DNA of 23,376 nucleotides from a virus, in the IMG/VR virus record IMGVR_UViG_3300025849_000228, positions 1-23,376 of that record; one strand, given 5' to 3'. The translations under genes were made by a program, and so were the position numbers. The notes under the pieces were generated by a model. The model did no database searches and was not told the DNA's origin. It was given only the letters and a program-made list of their open reading frames with translations. This document shows, piece by piece, positions 1 through 5,627 of this stretch (positions within the stretch are counted from its first letter, which is position 1; the number at the start of each line of letters is the position of its first letter).

Positions 1-384
1 ACAACCAATCGTGAAGCAAGGAAGCAGCACCCCACTAACCGCCAGTTGAGTATGGTGGATGAAAATGAAGAGAGACAAGCAAAAGCACAAGAAATATTCA
101 GCGAGATGCAAAGCGAAGTCTCTAAAGTTGCTAAGGATTACTACGAGATGGCACTAAACTCCGGTATCGCAAAGGAACAAGCGCGGGCGTTGCTGCCTGA
201 AGGATTGACGGAGACCACACTCTATATGTCAGGAACGTTACGCTCGTGGGTGCATTACTGTCAGCTTCGAATGGCTAACGGAACACAGAAAGAACATATG
301 GATGTCGCTAAGATTGCATGGGATATCCTTGGCGTTCACTTCCCAGACGTAATCGCTGCAGTCGACGAGGGTGCTTGTGGATAA
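1..384 (+). CDS. thyX: ThyX, FAD-dependent thymidylate synthase (3' part)
   Basis: The open frame runs in from the left edge, so only the C-terminal 127 residues are visible. ThyX methylates dUMP to dTMP using methylenetetrahydrofolate and reduced FAD, supplying thymidine for phage replication. Family hallmarks seen: an A-R-x-L-L-P segment, then GTLRSWVHYCQLR followed by HMDVAKIAWDILG, matching the ThyX pattern in which N/G-x-R-x-(L/W)-x-(H/N)-F-x-x-x-R precedes a helix ending near the C-terminus. The stretch RKQHPTNRQLS near the left edge aligns in position with the classic RHRxxSxNExSxRY signature but is divergent. A TTG/ATG around 46-54 is unlikely to be the true start because homology continues upstream. 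The gene ends just before a short spacer and the early small-gene region. Assignment by motif; confidence is good. Confidence 0.85.
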   Translation, partial: TTNREARKQHPTNRQLSMVDENEERQAKAQEIFSEMQSEVSKVAKDYYEMALNSGIAKEQARALLPEGLTETTLYMSGTLRSWVHYCQLRMANGTQKEHMDVAKIAWDILGVHFPDVIAAVDEGACG

Positions 385-459
385 CCTGTGGATAACTTTG
401 GTATGTATTGTTGTAGATATCTAATGGGTAAATCGTTCGTTATTTGAGGTGGTTAAATT

Positions 460-648
460 ATGATTAAATTTCAGTATGAGTTCAACACTTGGAAGAACTG
501 GGGCGAGTTCCACATCACACCGAGCGTGAGTGCGCGATGGAACCGCTATGGCGCGCGCCAAGTATTTTACTGTGTCGAGTTGAGATTTCTCTGCTGTTAC
601 TTCGCGGTGGAGCGCCGGCAGCTCTATTCATTCCAAGACGGAATATAA
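460..648 (+). CDS. Small conserved-type phage protein, 62 aa
   Basis: ATG is preceded by a clear Shine-Dalgarno (GAGGTGG at 447-453). The N-terminus has an aromatic pattern, F-x-Y-E-F-N-T-W-K-N-W-G-x-F-x-x-T-P, that resembles short phage proteins of unknown function which I recognise only loosely. The C-terminal half is hydrophobic and cysteine-rich but not a clean membrane helix. It is the first gene of the early region, between thyX and promoter P1 at 678. A competing minus-strand frame has no credible ribosome site. No function can be given. Confidence 0.55.
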   Translation: MIKFQYEFNTWKNWGEFHITPSVSARWNRYGARQVFYCVELRFLCCYFAVERRQLYSFQDGI

Positions 649-677
649 CGTATTCCTTAAATTCATGTAAATAATGC

Positions 678-706
678 TTGCAAAACATCTCTGGTTGTGT
701 CATAAT
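678..706 (+). promoter_or_regulatory. Early promoter P1 (sigma70 type)
   Basis: TTGCAA at 678-683, 17-bp spacer, CATAAT at 701-706. It lies about 30 bp before the ATG at 737. The sequence after the -10 box (ATAATTACTCTGTAAT) closely resembles that after the promoter near 3240. Inferred from consensus match and position. Confidence 0.7.
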
Positions 707-736
707 TACTCTGTAATAAACAATAAGAGGTGAACA

Positions 737-1039
737 ATGAACTACAAAGCTTTTGATGTTGCTGTACTAAACGAGACGATTGGTTGGAAATCTGCTGCCG
801 GTTATCTTGAAGGTAAGATCACTCGAATCGATACTCGCAAGAACACTGCGTGTAAGAAAACTCTCAGTGATTGGGTGATGGTTGAGTTGGACCCTTACTT
901 TGCACGATTTGAAGGTGAGAAAGCGTATCTCAACGCAAACTTCCTGATGGAAGGTGGTAAGGTTCGTAATATTCTTGCTGGTGGAGATGCAGGTCGACGC
1001 CAAGCGTCTGCCGCTTTGGCTCAGATTATGAGGAGGTAG
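737..1039 (+). CDS. Unknown early protein, 100 aa
   Basis: Good ribosome site (AGAGGTG) seven bases before the ATG, and promoter P1 directly upstream. The protein is soluble and mixed alpha/beta by appearance, with a basic, alanine-rich C-terminus (G-R-R-Q-A-S-A-A-L-A-Q-I-M-R-R). No family is recognised. It heads a three-gene unit with the next two genes (gap of 4 bp, then a 4-bp overlap). Confidence 0.75.
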   Translation: MNYKAFDVAVLNETIGWKSAAGYLEGKITRIDTRKNTACKKTLSDWVMVELDPYFARFEGEKAYLNANFLMEGGKVRNILAGGDAGRRQASAALAQIMRR

Positions 1040-1043
1040 CGTA

Positions 1044-1259
1044 ATGATTGTCAAAATGAAATGTAACTGGTCGTGTGACCGACCCGTGATCGAGATCTTC
1101 AAAGAAAGCACCGGTGGTCCTGTCAGGGTTGGTGAAGGGTTTACTCCTAACTTCCTAGCGTATCATATCCTTGCCAATGGTGGTCCTGCTCCGGAGATAC
1201 GTGGTTTTGTCCCAGAAACCCACAACGCTCTCTGGGATGCTACGTGTGACCTCCTATGA
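1044..1259 (+). CDS. Unknown early protein, 71 aa
   Basis: The ATG follows a strong ribosome site (GAGGAGG at the end of the preceding gene). Starts M-I-V-K-M-K-C-N-W. No domain or membrane segment is recognised. Its stop codon overlaps the next start as ATGA, so the two are probably translationally coupled. Confidence 0.65.
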   Translation: MIVKMKCNWSCDRPVIEIFKESTGGPVRVGEGFTPNFLAYHILANGGPAPEIRGFVPETHNALWDATCDLL

Positions 1260-1567
1260 AGAAGGGTGAGACGTATACGTTCCCTAACCCTACCGACCCT
1301 ATTGGTGCGATGATTAAACGGCACCGCCTTCAGGTGTTGGTTCACAGTTGTCTGTATTATGCTCTGGATGAGAATATCTGGGATGACCACAAGTTCGATG
1401 ATGTCTGTAAAGACCTCGCAAACCTGCTCAAAGTGTATCCAGACGCATATTCTGATCGATTTGACGAGTACTTCGATGGTTGGGATGGTAGCTCTGGTTA
1501 TCATTTTCCTCACCGTGATTCGTGGGTTCTAAGTGCTGCTCAAAACCTTCTTAGGAATAGCCCTTAG
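1256..1567 (+). CDS. Small protein resembling the N-terminal Ia region of NAD+-dependent DNA ligase, 103 aa
   Basis: The middle of the protein (H-S-C-L-Y-Y-A-L-D-E-N-I-W-D-D-H-K-F-D) follows the pattern of the Ia domain of LigA-type ligases, 'YY-x-L-D-x-x-x-x-x-D-x-x-(Y/F)-D', which binds NAD+/NMN. No adenylation lysine motif or other ligase domain follows, so this cannot be a ligase by itself. Small stand-alone proteins of this look are common in phages and of unknown role. There is no Shine-Dalgarno; the ATG overlaps the previous stop (ATGA), implying coupled translation. The family link is an inference from the motif. Confidence 0.65.
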   Translation: MKKGETYTFPNPTDPIGAMIKRHRLQVLVHSCLYYALDENIWDDHKFDDVCKDLANLLKVYPDAYSDRFDEYFDGWDGSSGYHFPHRDSWVLSAAQNLLRNSP

Positions 1568-1577
1568 GAGGCGCAGG

Positions 1578-1596
1578 AACGGCTCTGAACCGTTTT
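1578..1596 (+). terminator. Weak terminator-like hairpin
   Basis: AACGG (1578-1582) can pair with CCGTT (1590-1594) around a 7-base loop, followed by TT. It lies just after the three-gene unit 737-1567. The stem is short and the T-run poor, so termination is only a possibility. Confidence 0.3.
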
Positions 1597-1613
1597 CCCG
1601 ACTACTTTGATAA

Positions 1614-1639
1614 GTTATAAGGGTATGGCGTCTTATAAC
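1614..1639. repeat. Inverted repeat GTTATAAG / CTTATAAC
   Basis: A perfect 8-bp inverted repeat with a 10-base loop (1622-1631) directly upstream of promoter P2. A related shorter repeat (GTTATA / TATAAC, 2279-2294) sits at the same place before promoter P3. It may be a regulator binding site or a weak terminator insulating the promoter. Confidence 0.55.
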
Positions 1640-1688
1640 AAAATGTTCTAAGAAATGTGTTGACAAATCATCTTTCGTGTGTCATAAT
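1640..1688 (+). promoter_or_regulatory. Early promoter P2 with upstream box
   Basis: TTGACA (1660-1665), 17-bp spacer, CATAAT (1683-1688). The box AAAATGTTCTAAGAAA (1640-1655) ends four bases before the -35 and recurs at other promoters here. The leader 1678-1712 is identical over 35 bases to 5350-5384 of P6, including the ribosome site. Confidence 0.85.
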
Positions 1689-1714
1689 ATGTTTTTAATC
1701 AATAAGGAATCGTT

Positions 1715-2062
1715 ATGAAATCTGAATTAGTTTTTCCCCCAATGCCTGCAATGTACCTTGCTAAGCCTAACCACAACAACTTTTTGCATTCTGAGAAGTT
1801 CCCGACTATTCGTGAAGCAGTGAAGTTCTTGAACTCTCGGCTGATGGTCGAACCGAAGATTGACTCGGAAGGGAACGATGTCCCACCCGCTATGGTGTTC
1901 CCCACGATGAAGTTCGTTGACTTTGCTTATCTGGGTAAGATTATGCGAGTTGACGGCGACGAAACTTCCGTCTTCACTGAGGACGAGAAGGTCCTCGACG
2001 CGATGGAAGAGTTGGAAAGCTTGTTGATCATCGAGAAGTTCATGAGCGAGGAGGTTGCTTAG
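1715..2062 (+). CDS. Unknown early protein, 115 aa
   Basis: First gene after promoter P2, with ribosome site AAGGAA. Soluble and acidic towards the C-terminus (a run rich in E and D, then E-E-L-E-S-L-L-I-I-E-K). No family is recognised. The terminal coding sequence carries an AGGAGG that serves the next gene, whose GTG start shares its first base with this gene's TAG stop. Confidence 0.75.
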   Translation: MKSELVFPPMPAMYLAKPNHNNFLHSEKFPTIREAVKFLNSRLMVEPKIDSEGNDVPPAMVFPTMKFVDFAYLGKIMRVDGDETSVFTEDEKVLDAMEELESLLIIEKFMSEEVA

Positions 2063-2229
2063 TGGGAGTTGCTATCTTCTGGGCTGGAGTCTTCCTGATA
2101 GCATACGCTGGTGTGTGGGTTCTTTGGCTTCCATTTCGCTTGTTTGGGTGGAAGCCTCTGAGCCCTGCTGTTATTTCCGTTTTGAGTGTTTTAGCAATAT
2201 TTTACGGAATATACTTGACATTAGCTTGA
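2062..2229 (+). CDS. Small membrane protein, 55 aa, GTG start
   Basis: Read by hand: GTG start at 2062 overlapping the previous TAG by one base, with a perfect AGGAGG (2049-2054) seven bases upstream. The product begins with a hydrophobic helix (G-V-A-I-F-W-A-G-V-F-L-I-A-Y), then W-L-P-F-R-L-F-G-W-K-P, then a second helix (A-V-I-S-V-L-S-V-L-A-I-F-Y-G-I-Y-L), so two transmembrane segments with a short positively charged turn. A frame starting at 2055 in another phase is a shadow without a ribosome site. Function unknown; phage early small membrane proteins often alter the host envelope, which is only a possibility here. Confidence 0.7.
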   Translation: MGVAIFWAGVFLIAYAGVWVLWLPFRLFGWKPLSPAVISVLSVLAIFYGIYLTLA

Positions 2230-2243
2230 CATTGTGATACATT
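2215..2243 (+). promoter_or_regulatory. Possible promoter over the end of the small membrane gene
   Basis: TTGACA (2215-2220), 17-bp spacer, TACATT (2238-2243). The spacer contains a second TTGACATT, giving an 11-base near-repeat. No start codon with a ribosome site follows until 2375, and P3 intervenes, so it may be a tandem or relic promoter. Confidence 0.45.
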
Positions 2244-2278
2244 AGCAGTGTAGCCTAATGATTCGGACAGTTCCAAAC

Positions 2279-2294
2279 GTTATAAGCATATAAC
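2279..2294. repeat. Short inverted repeat before P3
   Basis: GTTATA (2279-2284) and TATAAC (2289-2294) around AGCA. It occupies the same position relative to promoter P3 as the longer 1614-1639 repeat does to P2, and the sequence from TATAAC to past the -35 is nearly identical at both promoters (33 of 34 bases). Confidence 0.5.
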
Positions 2295-2343
2295 AAAACG
2301 TTCTAAGAAATGTGTTGACAAAACATTAAATATCCAGTATAAT
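2295..2343 (+). promoter_or_regulatory. Early promoter P3 with upstream box
   Basis: Upstream box AAAACGTTCTAAGAAA (2295-2310), TTGACA (2315-2320), 17-bp spacer, TATAAT (2338-2343): perfect sigma70 hexamers. It drives the overlapping genes 2375-3106. Confidence 0.88.
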
Positions 2344-2374
2344 AGTCTCATAAAATAAAGAAATGGAGAACGAT

Positions 2375-2527
2375 ATGGGTACATTAGTAGATACAAACAC
2401 CGGCGAGTTTCTTGAGACTGGTGATCTTGGTAATCTGTTAGAGTATGTCAATGCTCTTGAAGAAATGGGTGTGGTGCACAGCCTTAGAGTGTACCTTGAT
2501 GATGAAGCATATGCGGAGGTTGCGTAA
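2375..2527 (+). CDS. Small acidic protein, 50 aa
   Basis: ATG follows ribosome site TGGAGA and promoter P3. The product is acidic (D-D-E, E-E, E-F-L-E), with no cysteine or membrane segment. Its TAA overlaps the next ATG (TAATG). It is the first of four overlapping short genes. No family recognised. Confidence 0.65.
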   Translation: MGTLVDTNTGEFLETGDLGNLLEYVNALEEMGVVHSLRVYLDDEAYAEVA

Positions 2528-2718
2528 TGATTGTTACAGAACACATCAAGTTTGTTCTTAGTGAAAAAATTGAGTTAATTCAGTTGACCAAGAGAGCCCC
2601 TTGGTTAACGGTGACCAAGAAAGATTCATATGATGAAGGTTATCTCGACGCATTGGATTTTGTTCTCAATCTGATTGAGTCAGAAGAATCAGAAATTAAG
2701 TATAAGGAGGTAGTATAA
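2527..2718 (+). CDS. Unknown early protein, 63 aa
   Basis: Starts at the TAATG overlap with the preceding gene; GCGGAGG upstream provides a ribosome site. The C-terminal half looks helical and acidic (Y-D-E-G-Y-L-D-A-L-D-F-V-L-N-L-I-E-S-E-E-S-E). The end of the gene carries AAGGAGG for the next one. No function is recognised. Confidence 0.7.
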   Translation: MIVTEHIKFVLSEKIELIQLTKRAPWLTVTKKDSYDEGYLDALDFVLNLIESEESEIKYKEVV

Positions 2719-2882
2719 TGGTCCCATGGTATGAAAGAGATGATATTGGCGAGTATTTGATTGACGTAAGTGCATCAATTCACGACGGTCAGATCGATGA
2801 TGCTATCTGTGCTTGTATCAGGGTTGGTATGAGTGATGAAGAAATTGATGAGTTTTTGGACTCGAACGGAGTTGTACAATGA
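2718..2882 (+). CDS. Small acidic protein, 54 aa
   Basis: Read by hand: ATG at 2718 overlaps the previous TAA, with an ideal AAGGAGG (2704-2710) upstream. The product has a C-x-C pair (A-I-C-A-C-I) and a very acidic second half (M-S-D-E-E-I-D-E-F-L-D). It probably forms two or three helices. The next gene overlaps as ATGA. Unknown function. Confidence 0.68.
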   Translation: MVPWYERDDIGEYLIDVSASIHDGQIDDAICACIRVGMSDEEIDEFLDSNGVVQ

Positions 2883-3106
2883 GAGATTTGACCGGTAAGA
2901 TTTGTGAAATCGATTATGTCGGTTCGGGTGTGAGAGTTCTTGGTAGGATTACACAGTCACGGTACAGTTCTTATGATGGTGTGACGCACCACTTTGAGTT
3001 CATGACGCCGTTTCGGTTTCGAACAGATAGTCATGATCATGCAATTATCCGTGAAGTTGGCGAAAGCTCTGTCGCTGATGATATCCGAATCACCAAAATT
3101 TGGTAG
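2879..3106 (+). CDS. Unknown early protein, 75 aa
   Basis: Last gene of the P3 unit, overlapping the previous stop (ATGA). The sequence reads as a small beta-rich domain (L-T-G-K-I-C-E-I-D-Y-V-G-S-G-V-R-V-L-G-R-I-T), perhaps an SH3- or OB-like barrel, but this is only an impression. It is followed by the upstream-box remnant and the long hairpin. Confidence 0.68.
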   Translation: MRDLTGKICEIDYVGSGVRVLGRITQSRYSSYDGVTHHFEFMTPFRFRTDSHDHAIIREVGESSVADDIRITKIW

Positions 3107-3116
3107 CTCTTATTCC

Positions 3117-3132
3117 AAAATGTTCTAAAAAA
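3117..3132 (+). promoter_or_regulatory. Orphan copy of the promoter upstream box
   Basis: AAAATGTTCTAAAAAA matches the box that precedes P2, P3 and P5 but is not followed by TTGACA. A long inverted repeat begins 16 bases downstream, as if a promoter had been interrupted or replaced. Confidence 0.5.
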
Positions 3133-3147
3133 AGTTTGTTTTCCTCG

Positions 3148-3216
3148 GCTGTAAGTCATTGATTTCATTGGAGGTTTTCGTCTCCTTTTCCTCCTTTAGA
3201 ATCAATGACTTACAGC
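3148..3216. repeat. Long hairpin, perfect 16-bp inverted repeat
   Basis: 3148-3163 and 3201-3216 are perfect 16-bp inverted repeats (GCTGTAAGTCATTGAT and its complement), extendable by one T-A and one G-T pair. Inside, GGAGG (3170-3174) can pair with CCTCC (3190-3194), making a two-stage stem of about 69 bases. It follows the operon 2375-3106 and is trailed by TTCCTTTCTTT, so it may be a terminator or a cruciform-type site. Confidence 0.75.
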
Positions 3217-3245
3217 TTCCTTTCTTTGTCAATATAGTGTATAAT
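3217..3245 (+). promoter_or_regulatory. Promoter-like -10 element before 3281
   Basis: Perfect TATAAT at 3240-3245; no good -35 at 17 bp (TTCCTT at 3217-3222). The sequence after it (ATAATTACTTTGTAATCAAC) closely matches that after P1, supporting a real start site that may need an activator. Confidence 0.5.
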
Positions 3246-3280
3246 TACTTTGTAATCAACGAGAAGAGAGAGAACTAAAG

Positions 3281-3523
3281 ATGGAAAAAATGACAAGAAC
3301 TGCTGCCTCTTATGAAACCTATGCTGAGTACGTTGCTGCTCGTCGTGCAACACGTCACCACGTTTTGCCTGAGACCTTGTGGGCTGCATTGAAAGAAGAC
3401 GAGACATTGTGTAACCCTCGAATGGCAGACGGGTATGCCGAGTTTGAGGCTGCATGGGAAGTGAAAGATATCTCTTTGAGATTAGATCCTAGTAAACCTG
3501 CTTACATCGTGAGGACCGTATAA
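3281..3523 (+). CDS. Unknown early protein, 80 aa
   Basis: ATG preceded by GAGAAGAGAG. The protein is soluble, with a helical, arginine-rich start (A-E-Y-V-A-A-R-R-A-T-R-H-H) and tryptophans in the middle. Its TAA overlaps the next ATG (TAATG). No family is recognised. Confidence 0.7.
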   Translation: MEKMTRTAASYETYAEYVAARRATRHHVLPETLWAALKEDETLCNPRMADGYAEFEAAWEVKDISLRLDPSKPAYIVRTV

Positions 3524-3846
3524 TGTATTGTATCTACGCTACCAGTGGTGATTGTGCCCCTAACGGGATGAGCGAGAAGGGCGATATGATCCCTGTCGCA
3601 AGAACTGAATGGTTCCCCCACATCAAACGAATGCTTAAGGCTGCTATAGACTGGGAGTTTGCGACGTTGGAGCCTGGCTTTCAGTACACCCACGACGATC
3701 CAGCATACACCGAATGGCTCGATGCTACGGAAAACTGTCTCGATTTGGGAATAATTCACCACAAATGGCACGCCAGAACGTCTTGGGCGCTCGGAGAGTT
3801 CGAGATCATGCTTGAGGATGCTCGGTATAGAGTTGCTAGTTGCTGA
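3523..3846 (+). CDS. Unknown early protein, 107 aa
   Basis: Coupled to the previous gene by TAATG, with GAGGA upstream. The sequence is rich in W, H and acidic residues (D-P-A-Y-T-E-W-L-D-A-T-E-N-C-L-D-L-G-I-I-H-H-K-W-H) and has a helical C-terminus. Four cysteines are scattered, not arranged as a zinc motif. Function unknown. Confidence 0.7.
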   Translation: MYCIYATSGDCAPNGMSEKGDMIPVARTEWFPHIKRMLKAAIDWEFATLEPGFQYTHDDPAYTEWLDATENCLDLGIIHHKWHARTSWALGEFEIMLEDARYRVASC

Positions 3847-3855
3847 AAAAAAGCT

Positions 3856-3903
3856 AAAATATCTAAAAAAAGTGTTGACAAAACATTAAAAACCTGTCAT
3901 AAT
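3856..3903 (+). promoter_or_regulatory. Early promoter P4 (before the sigma-4 gene)
   Basis: TTGACA (3875-3880), 17-bp spacer, CATAAT (3898-3903). 3868-3915 is identical over 48 bases to 4453-4500 (P5). The upstream box (3856-3870) is degenerate and one base shorter than at P2, P3 and P5. Confidence 0.88.
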
Positions 3904-3935
3904 ATGATTTTAAACGATTGAGAAAGGGTGGTCAA

Positions 3936-4436
3936 ATGAAGAAAGGTTCTACGTTTTTAGAGTTTGGTGGAGTTCCAGTATCAGTGGGGGGAGAGTTTGA
4001 ACAGTACGATTATTTAGAGTCTGACATGGAAAACTGTGTCGAATTTGAAGCCGTGTCCGAAACTGATTTCGACCATTTTGATGAAGTTTCTGATGCCAAG
4101 AAATTGATCGAAGCAGCCTTAGAGACATTGTCCGAAAGAGAACGTAAGGTCATATACATGCGATTTGGTATTGGTTGTCGTACCGACCATACCTTAGAAG
4201 AAACTGGGTTTGCGTTTGAGGTGACCCGAGAGCGGATACGGCAAATCGAATCTAAAGTTATCAGGAAAATGCGGAGTTACCTTTTGAGGATGCCCAAAAT
4301 GACTCATGAAAGCTTTCATTATTCTGAAAAGGGGTCACCCCAGCGACTTTTAAGCGATTCCGAATATCGCCGAACACGAGTTCAGCATAACATGTTCTTA
4401 TCCTGTTATGGGTTGGATGAAAAGTTATATGCTTAG
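3936..4436 (+). CDS. Stand-alone sigma70 region-4 domain protein, 166 aa
   Basis: Residues about 56-115 match region 4 of RpoD-type sigma factors: A-L-E-T-L-S-E-R-E-R-K-V-I-Y-M-R-F-G-I, then D-H-T-L-E-E-T-G, then the recognition helix V-T-R-E-R-I-R-Q-I-E and a helical end. In housekeeping sigma this domain contacts the -35 box and the beta-flap of RNA polymerase. No region 2 or 3 is present; residues 1-55 are acidic and unlike sigma 1.1, and the C-terminal 45 residues are unrecognised. I choose ATG 3936 (after GAAAGGGTGG) over the in-frame TTG 3918, which lies only about 15 bases after the -10 box. The gene sits between promoters P4 and P5, which are identical over 48 bases. It may redirect host polymerase to TTGACA promoters or act as a competitor of host sigma; both are inference. 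Confidence 0.88.
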   Translation: MKKGSTFLEFGGVPVSVGGEFEQYDYLESDMENCVEFEAVSETDFDHFDEVSDAKKLIEAALETLSERERKVIYMRFGIGCRTDHTLEETGFAFEVTRERIRQIESKVIRKMRSYLLRMPKMTHESFHYSEKGSPQRLLSDSEYRRTRVQHNMFLSCYGLDEKLYA

Positions 4437-4439
4437 ATC

Positions 4440-4488
4440 AAAATGTTCTAAGAAAAGTGTTGACAAAACATTAAAAACCTGTCATAAT
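4440..4488 (+). promoter_or_regulatory. Early promoter P5 with upstream box
   Basis: Box AAAATGTTCTAAGAAA (4440-4455), TTGACA (4460-4465), 17-bp spacer, CATAAT (4483-4488). It begins within four bases of the sigma-4 stop codon and shares 48 identical bases with P4. Confidence 0.9.
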
Positions 4489-4521
4489 ATGATTTTAAAC
4501 AATAGAGAAGTGAGTAGAGAT

Positions 4522-5127
4522 ATGCCTGATTTTGCCTTTGAAGTTGCTCCAAACGATGCTTGTAATATAGCTCGCATCAGTGCCAAATTTGCTGCTGAGG
4601 GTTTAGTGTTGGAGATGGACGCAGAACGAATGGTTAGTAAGTGTGTCCGACCCAGTAAAAGATCACGGCTTGGTTACGTAAATGTTTTTCACATCCAGTT
4701 TCGTTCAACCGAGCGTATGTTCGAACATGCTGATAAGCACCTTGCCGATCTCGAAGCAAAGCGAGTCTACAAAGCAGAACGTGCTGCAGAGAAGAAAGAG
4801 CGAACCACGATGGCACGTAACAGTGTAATCGTTGATGACATCTTTGTCTCTTCTTGGGGTTACGAGCAGACCAACGTTGATGCGTTTCAGGTCGTCGAGA
4901 AGATAGGCAATGCCACTGTCGTGTTGCGTCCTATCGCTTGTCGTGCTGTTGAGGGTACTGAAATTTCACACGGTATGGCGCAGAACGTGGTTCCTGTTCA
5001 CAATGCTTTCATTGGTGAAGAGACAATCACCAAGCGAATCACTGAGTATGGTATCAAGATCAACAGCTATAGCAGTGCTTTCCAGTGGGATGGCAAACGA
5101 GAATTCTACAACAGTTGGTATGCATAG
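4522..5127 (+). CDS. Conserved-type phage protein, 201 aa
   Basis: The frame is open from 4408, but promoter P5 lies inside that stretch, so the ATG at 4522 (M-P-D-F-A-F-E-V) is the start. The first 60 residues may form a small alpha/beta domain; a charged helical linker (A-K-R-V-Y-K-A-E-R-A-A-E-K-K-E-R) follows. The C-terminal half contains D-I-F-V-S-S-W-G-Y-E-Q-T-N-V-D-A-F-Q-V-V, a motif I associate with phage and plasmid proteins of unknown function. No enzymatic motif is seen. Confidence 0.8.
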   Translation: MPDFAFEVAPNDACNIARISAKFAAEGLVLEMDAERMVSKCVRPSKRSRLGYVNVFHIQFRSTERMFEHADKHLADLEAKRVYKAERAAEKKERTTMARNSVIVDDIFVSSWGYEQTNVDAFQVVEKIGNATVVLRPIACRAVEGTEISHGMAQNVVPVHNAFIGEETITKRITEYGIKINSYSSAFQWDGKREFYNSWYA

Positions 5128-5136
5128 GGGATTATT

Positions 5137-5322
5137 ATGGAAAGAAGAAAGCTCAATCACGAGGTGGGTTCTGTGTACATCCCCGAAGATCGCCGCAGGA
5201 AAATGACATTCAACCACGCAGAGAACGACTTTGACGAGACGTTCATGCAGGGTGTCCTCGGTTCTTTTGTGGGATCTATGCTGATCTTTGGAACTTTCTT
5301 TGCTATTATTGTGTTTATTTAA
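5137..5322 (+). CDS. Small C-tail-anchored membrane protein, 61 aa
   Basis: The first 38 residues are charged and hydrophilic (R-R-K, E-D-R-R-R-K); the last 23 form one hydrophobic helix (V-L-G-S-F-V-G-S-M-L-I-F-G-T-F-F-A-I-I-V-F-I) that ends the protein. It is therefore probably anchored in the inner membrane by its C-terminus with a cytoplasmic head. The ribosome site is modest (AGGGGA). The stop lies 9 bases before the -35 of P6. No function recognised. Confidence 0.7.
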   Translation: MERRKLNHEVGSVYIPEDRRRKMTFNHAENDFDETFMQGVLGSFVGSMLIFGTFFAIIVFI

Positions 5323-5331
5323 GAAAAAGTG

Positions 5332-5360
5332 TTGACAAACCATATTTTTTGTGTCATAAT
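5332..5360 (+). promoter_or_regulatory. Early promoter P6
   Basis: TTGACA (5332-5337), 17-bp spacer, CATAAT (5355-5360). The leader (5350-5384) is a 35-base identical copy of the P2 leader. Only the end of the upstream box (AAGAAAAAGTG) is kept because the previous gene runs up to it. Confidence 0.88.
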
Positions 5361-5386
5361 ATGTTTTTAATCAATAAGGAATCGAA

Positions 5387-5626
5387 ATGGAGCGATTAGA
5401 CTTGAGCGGTAAAACTTCAGACGAATTGTTAGAGATTCTTCACGAGAAATGTAAGTTTCACGACTGGTTCTTCACTATGGCTGACGACTCTCGTGCGTAC
5501 CACGCAGGGCTTGCGAAAGCCGACGAGATCGAATACATCCGCAGTGTTCTTGACGCTATGGGATTCGGTATGACGGCTAAAACCATCATCGAAGGGTGGA
5601 AGCCAAGAGTAGCAGTGAGACACTAA
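5387..5626 (+). CDS. Unknown early protein, 79 aa
   Basis: First gene after P6, ribosome site AAGGA. Helical and soluble (S-D-E-L-L-E-I-L-H-E-K-C-K-F-H-D-W-F-F). No family is recognised. The next gene starts one base after the stop codon. Confidence 0.7.
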   Translation: MERLDLSGKTSDELLEILHEKCKFHDWFFTMADDSRAYHAGLAKADEIEYIRSVLDAMGFGMTAKTIIEGWKPRVAVRH

Positions 5627-5627
5627 G

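Noticed and set aside
4408-4521. Upstream extension of the 4522 gene from ATG 4408
   Set aside because: The stretch contains the complete promoter P5 and overlaps the sigma-4 gene; the transcript from P5 starts after 4408.
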